Shown one piece after another: positions 63,741-64,000 of a stretch of DNA of 64,000 nt (its first letter is position 1; the number at the start of each line of letters is the position of its first letter). Source of the stretch: Larimichthys crocea (lineage: Eukaryota > Chordata > Actinopteri > Sciaenidae). A model generated the notes under the pieces. The model saw only the letters and a list, made by a program, of their open reading frames with translations. It ran no database searches and was not told the origin of the DNA. The stretch covers positions 15,899,358 to 15,963,357 of the forward strand of contig NC_040032.1 in assembly GCF_000972845.2 (NCBI RefSeq), in the 5' to 3' direction. The position numbers and the translations under genes are program-made.

Positions 63741-64000
63741 AGGATGAATAGATATGGATATGAATATTCATATTTTTCACTGCTACATCATTCATTCTCA
63801 TGCATCAACTTTTTCCACACTAGTAACTCACTCATACGGGATAAAACTGATACATCAATCCATTCAATTATAATAAGTGACCATGCCCCTATCTCCTTAG
63901 TTCTCCATAGTAAGCAGTTTCACAAACATCCTTCCAGATGGCGCTTTAATGTTTCACTCCTCAGAGATACAAAGTTTGACAGGTTCTTAAGTAGAGAGTG
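63741..64000 (+). pseudogene. LINE-1 ORF2 fragment (endonuclease C-terminal part)
   Basis: In the frame through 63756 the sequence reads continuously as LINE-1 ORF2. It has YSYFS, HHSFSCINFF (equivalent to the HxSxSRIDxF block), then IIISDHAPISL with the conserved SDHAP motif at 63876-63890, and RWRFNVSLLRD just beyond. SDHAP carries the catalytic Asp-His pair of the apurinic-type endonuclease that nicks target DNA during retrotransposition. No stop interrupts the visible 80-plus codons, but Cys replaces the usual Arg of SRID. The copy runs off the window, so reverse transcriptase presence cannot be judged. The left boundary is approximate, and nothing before it resembles the N-terminal endonuclease, so it is probably 5'-truncated. 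Confidence 0.85.

Noticed and set aside
1..64000. CRISPR arrays, bacterial operons, viral genes or toxin systems
   Set aside because: No regularly spaced repeats, ribosome-binding sites, operon-like gene packing or viral proteins are seen. The composition and splice structure are vertebrate.

Overview
The window is vertebrate nuclear DNA, most likely from a ray-finned (percomorph-type) teleost. It is AT-rich and almost entirely non-coding, full of microsatellites, and carries fish-type interspersed repeats: tRNA-derived SINEs, a TTAA-ended MITE, a hAT element, LINE tails and a LINE-1 fragment. No bacterial, organellar or viral coding region was recognised.

One protein-coding gene could be identified. 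Two plus-strand exons (37549-37768 and 54561-54931) encode the last 196 residues of a delta-1 protocadherin, best matched to protocadherin 1 (PCDH1, long isoform). The first exon carries the RRVTF protein-phosphatase-1 docking motif. The second carries the conserved ECxxxGHSDxCWMP block and the terminal KREIYL. They join in phase across a 16.8 kb intron. The extracellular cadherin repeats, the transmembrane segment and the rest of the cytoplasmic tail must lie before position 1, so 1-37548 is read as intron. A long 3' UTR runs from 54932 to a poly(A) signal at 58617, and the rest appears intergenic.

Region by region: 1-37548 is upstream intron, holding a degenerate SINE (9935-10171), a possible recursive splice site (7746/7747), a LINE 3' tail (27927-28050) and a nested transposon pair (30416-31226). 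In that pair a 449-bp hAT element with perfect 8-bp target duplications sits inside an older MITE. 37769-54560 is the last intron, holding a SINE with a 15-bp target duplication (49627-49833), a strong hairpin (49082-49186) and a phase-compatible open stretch that could be an alternative last exon (50498-50790). 54932-58640 is 3' UTR with three Pumilio-type motifs and a 110-bp AT tract. 58641-64000 is intergenic, with a further SINE (60032-60374), a perfect 41-bp tandem duplication (63455-63536) and a LINE-1 ORF2 fragment running off the right edge.

I found no clearly new system. The items most worth checking are the 50498 alternative exon, the hairpin at 49082-49186 and the recursive splice candidate at 7746.
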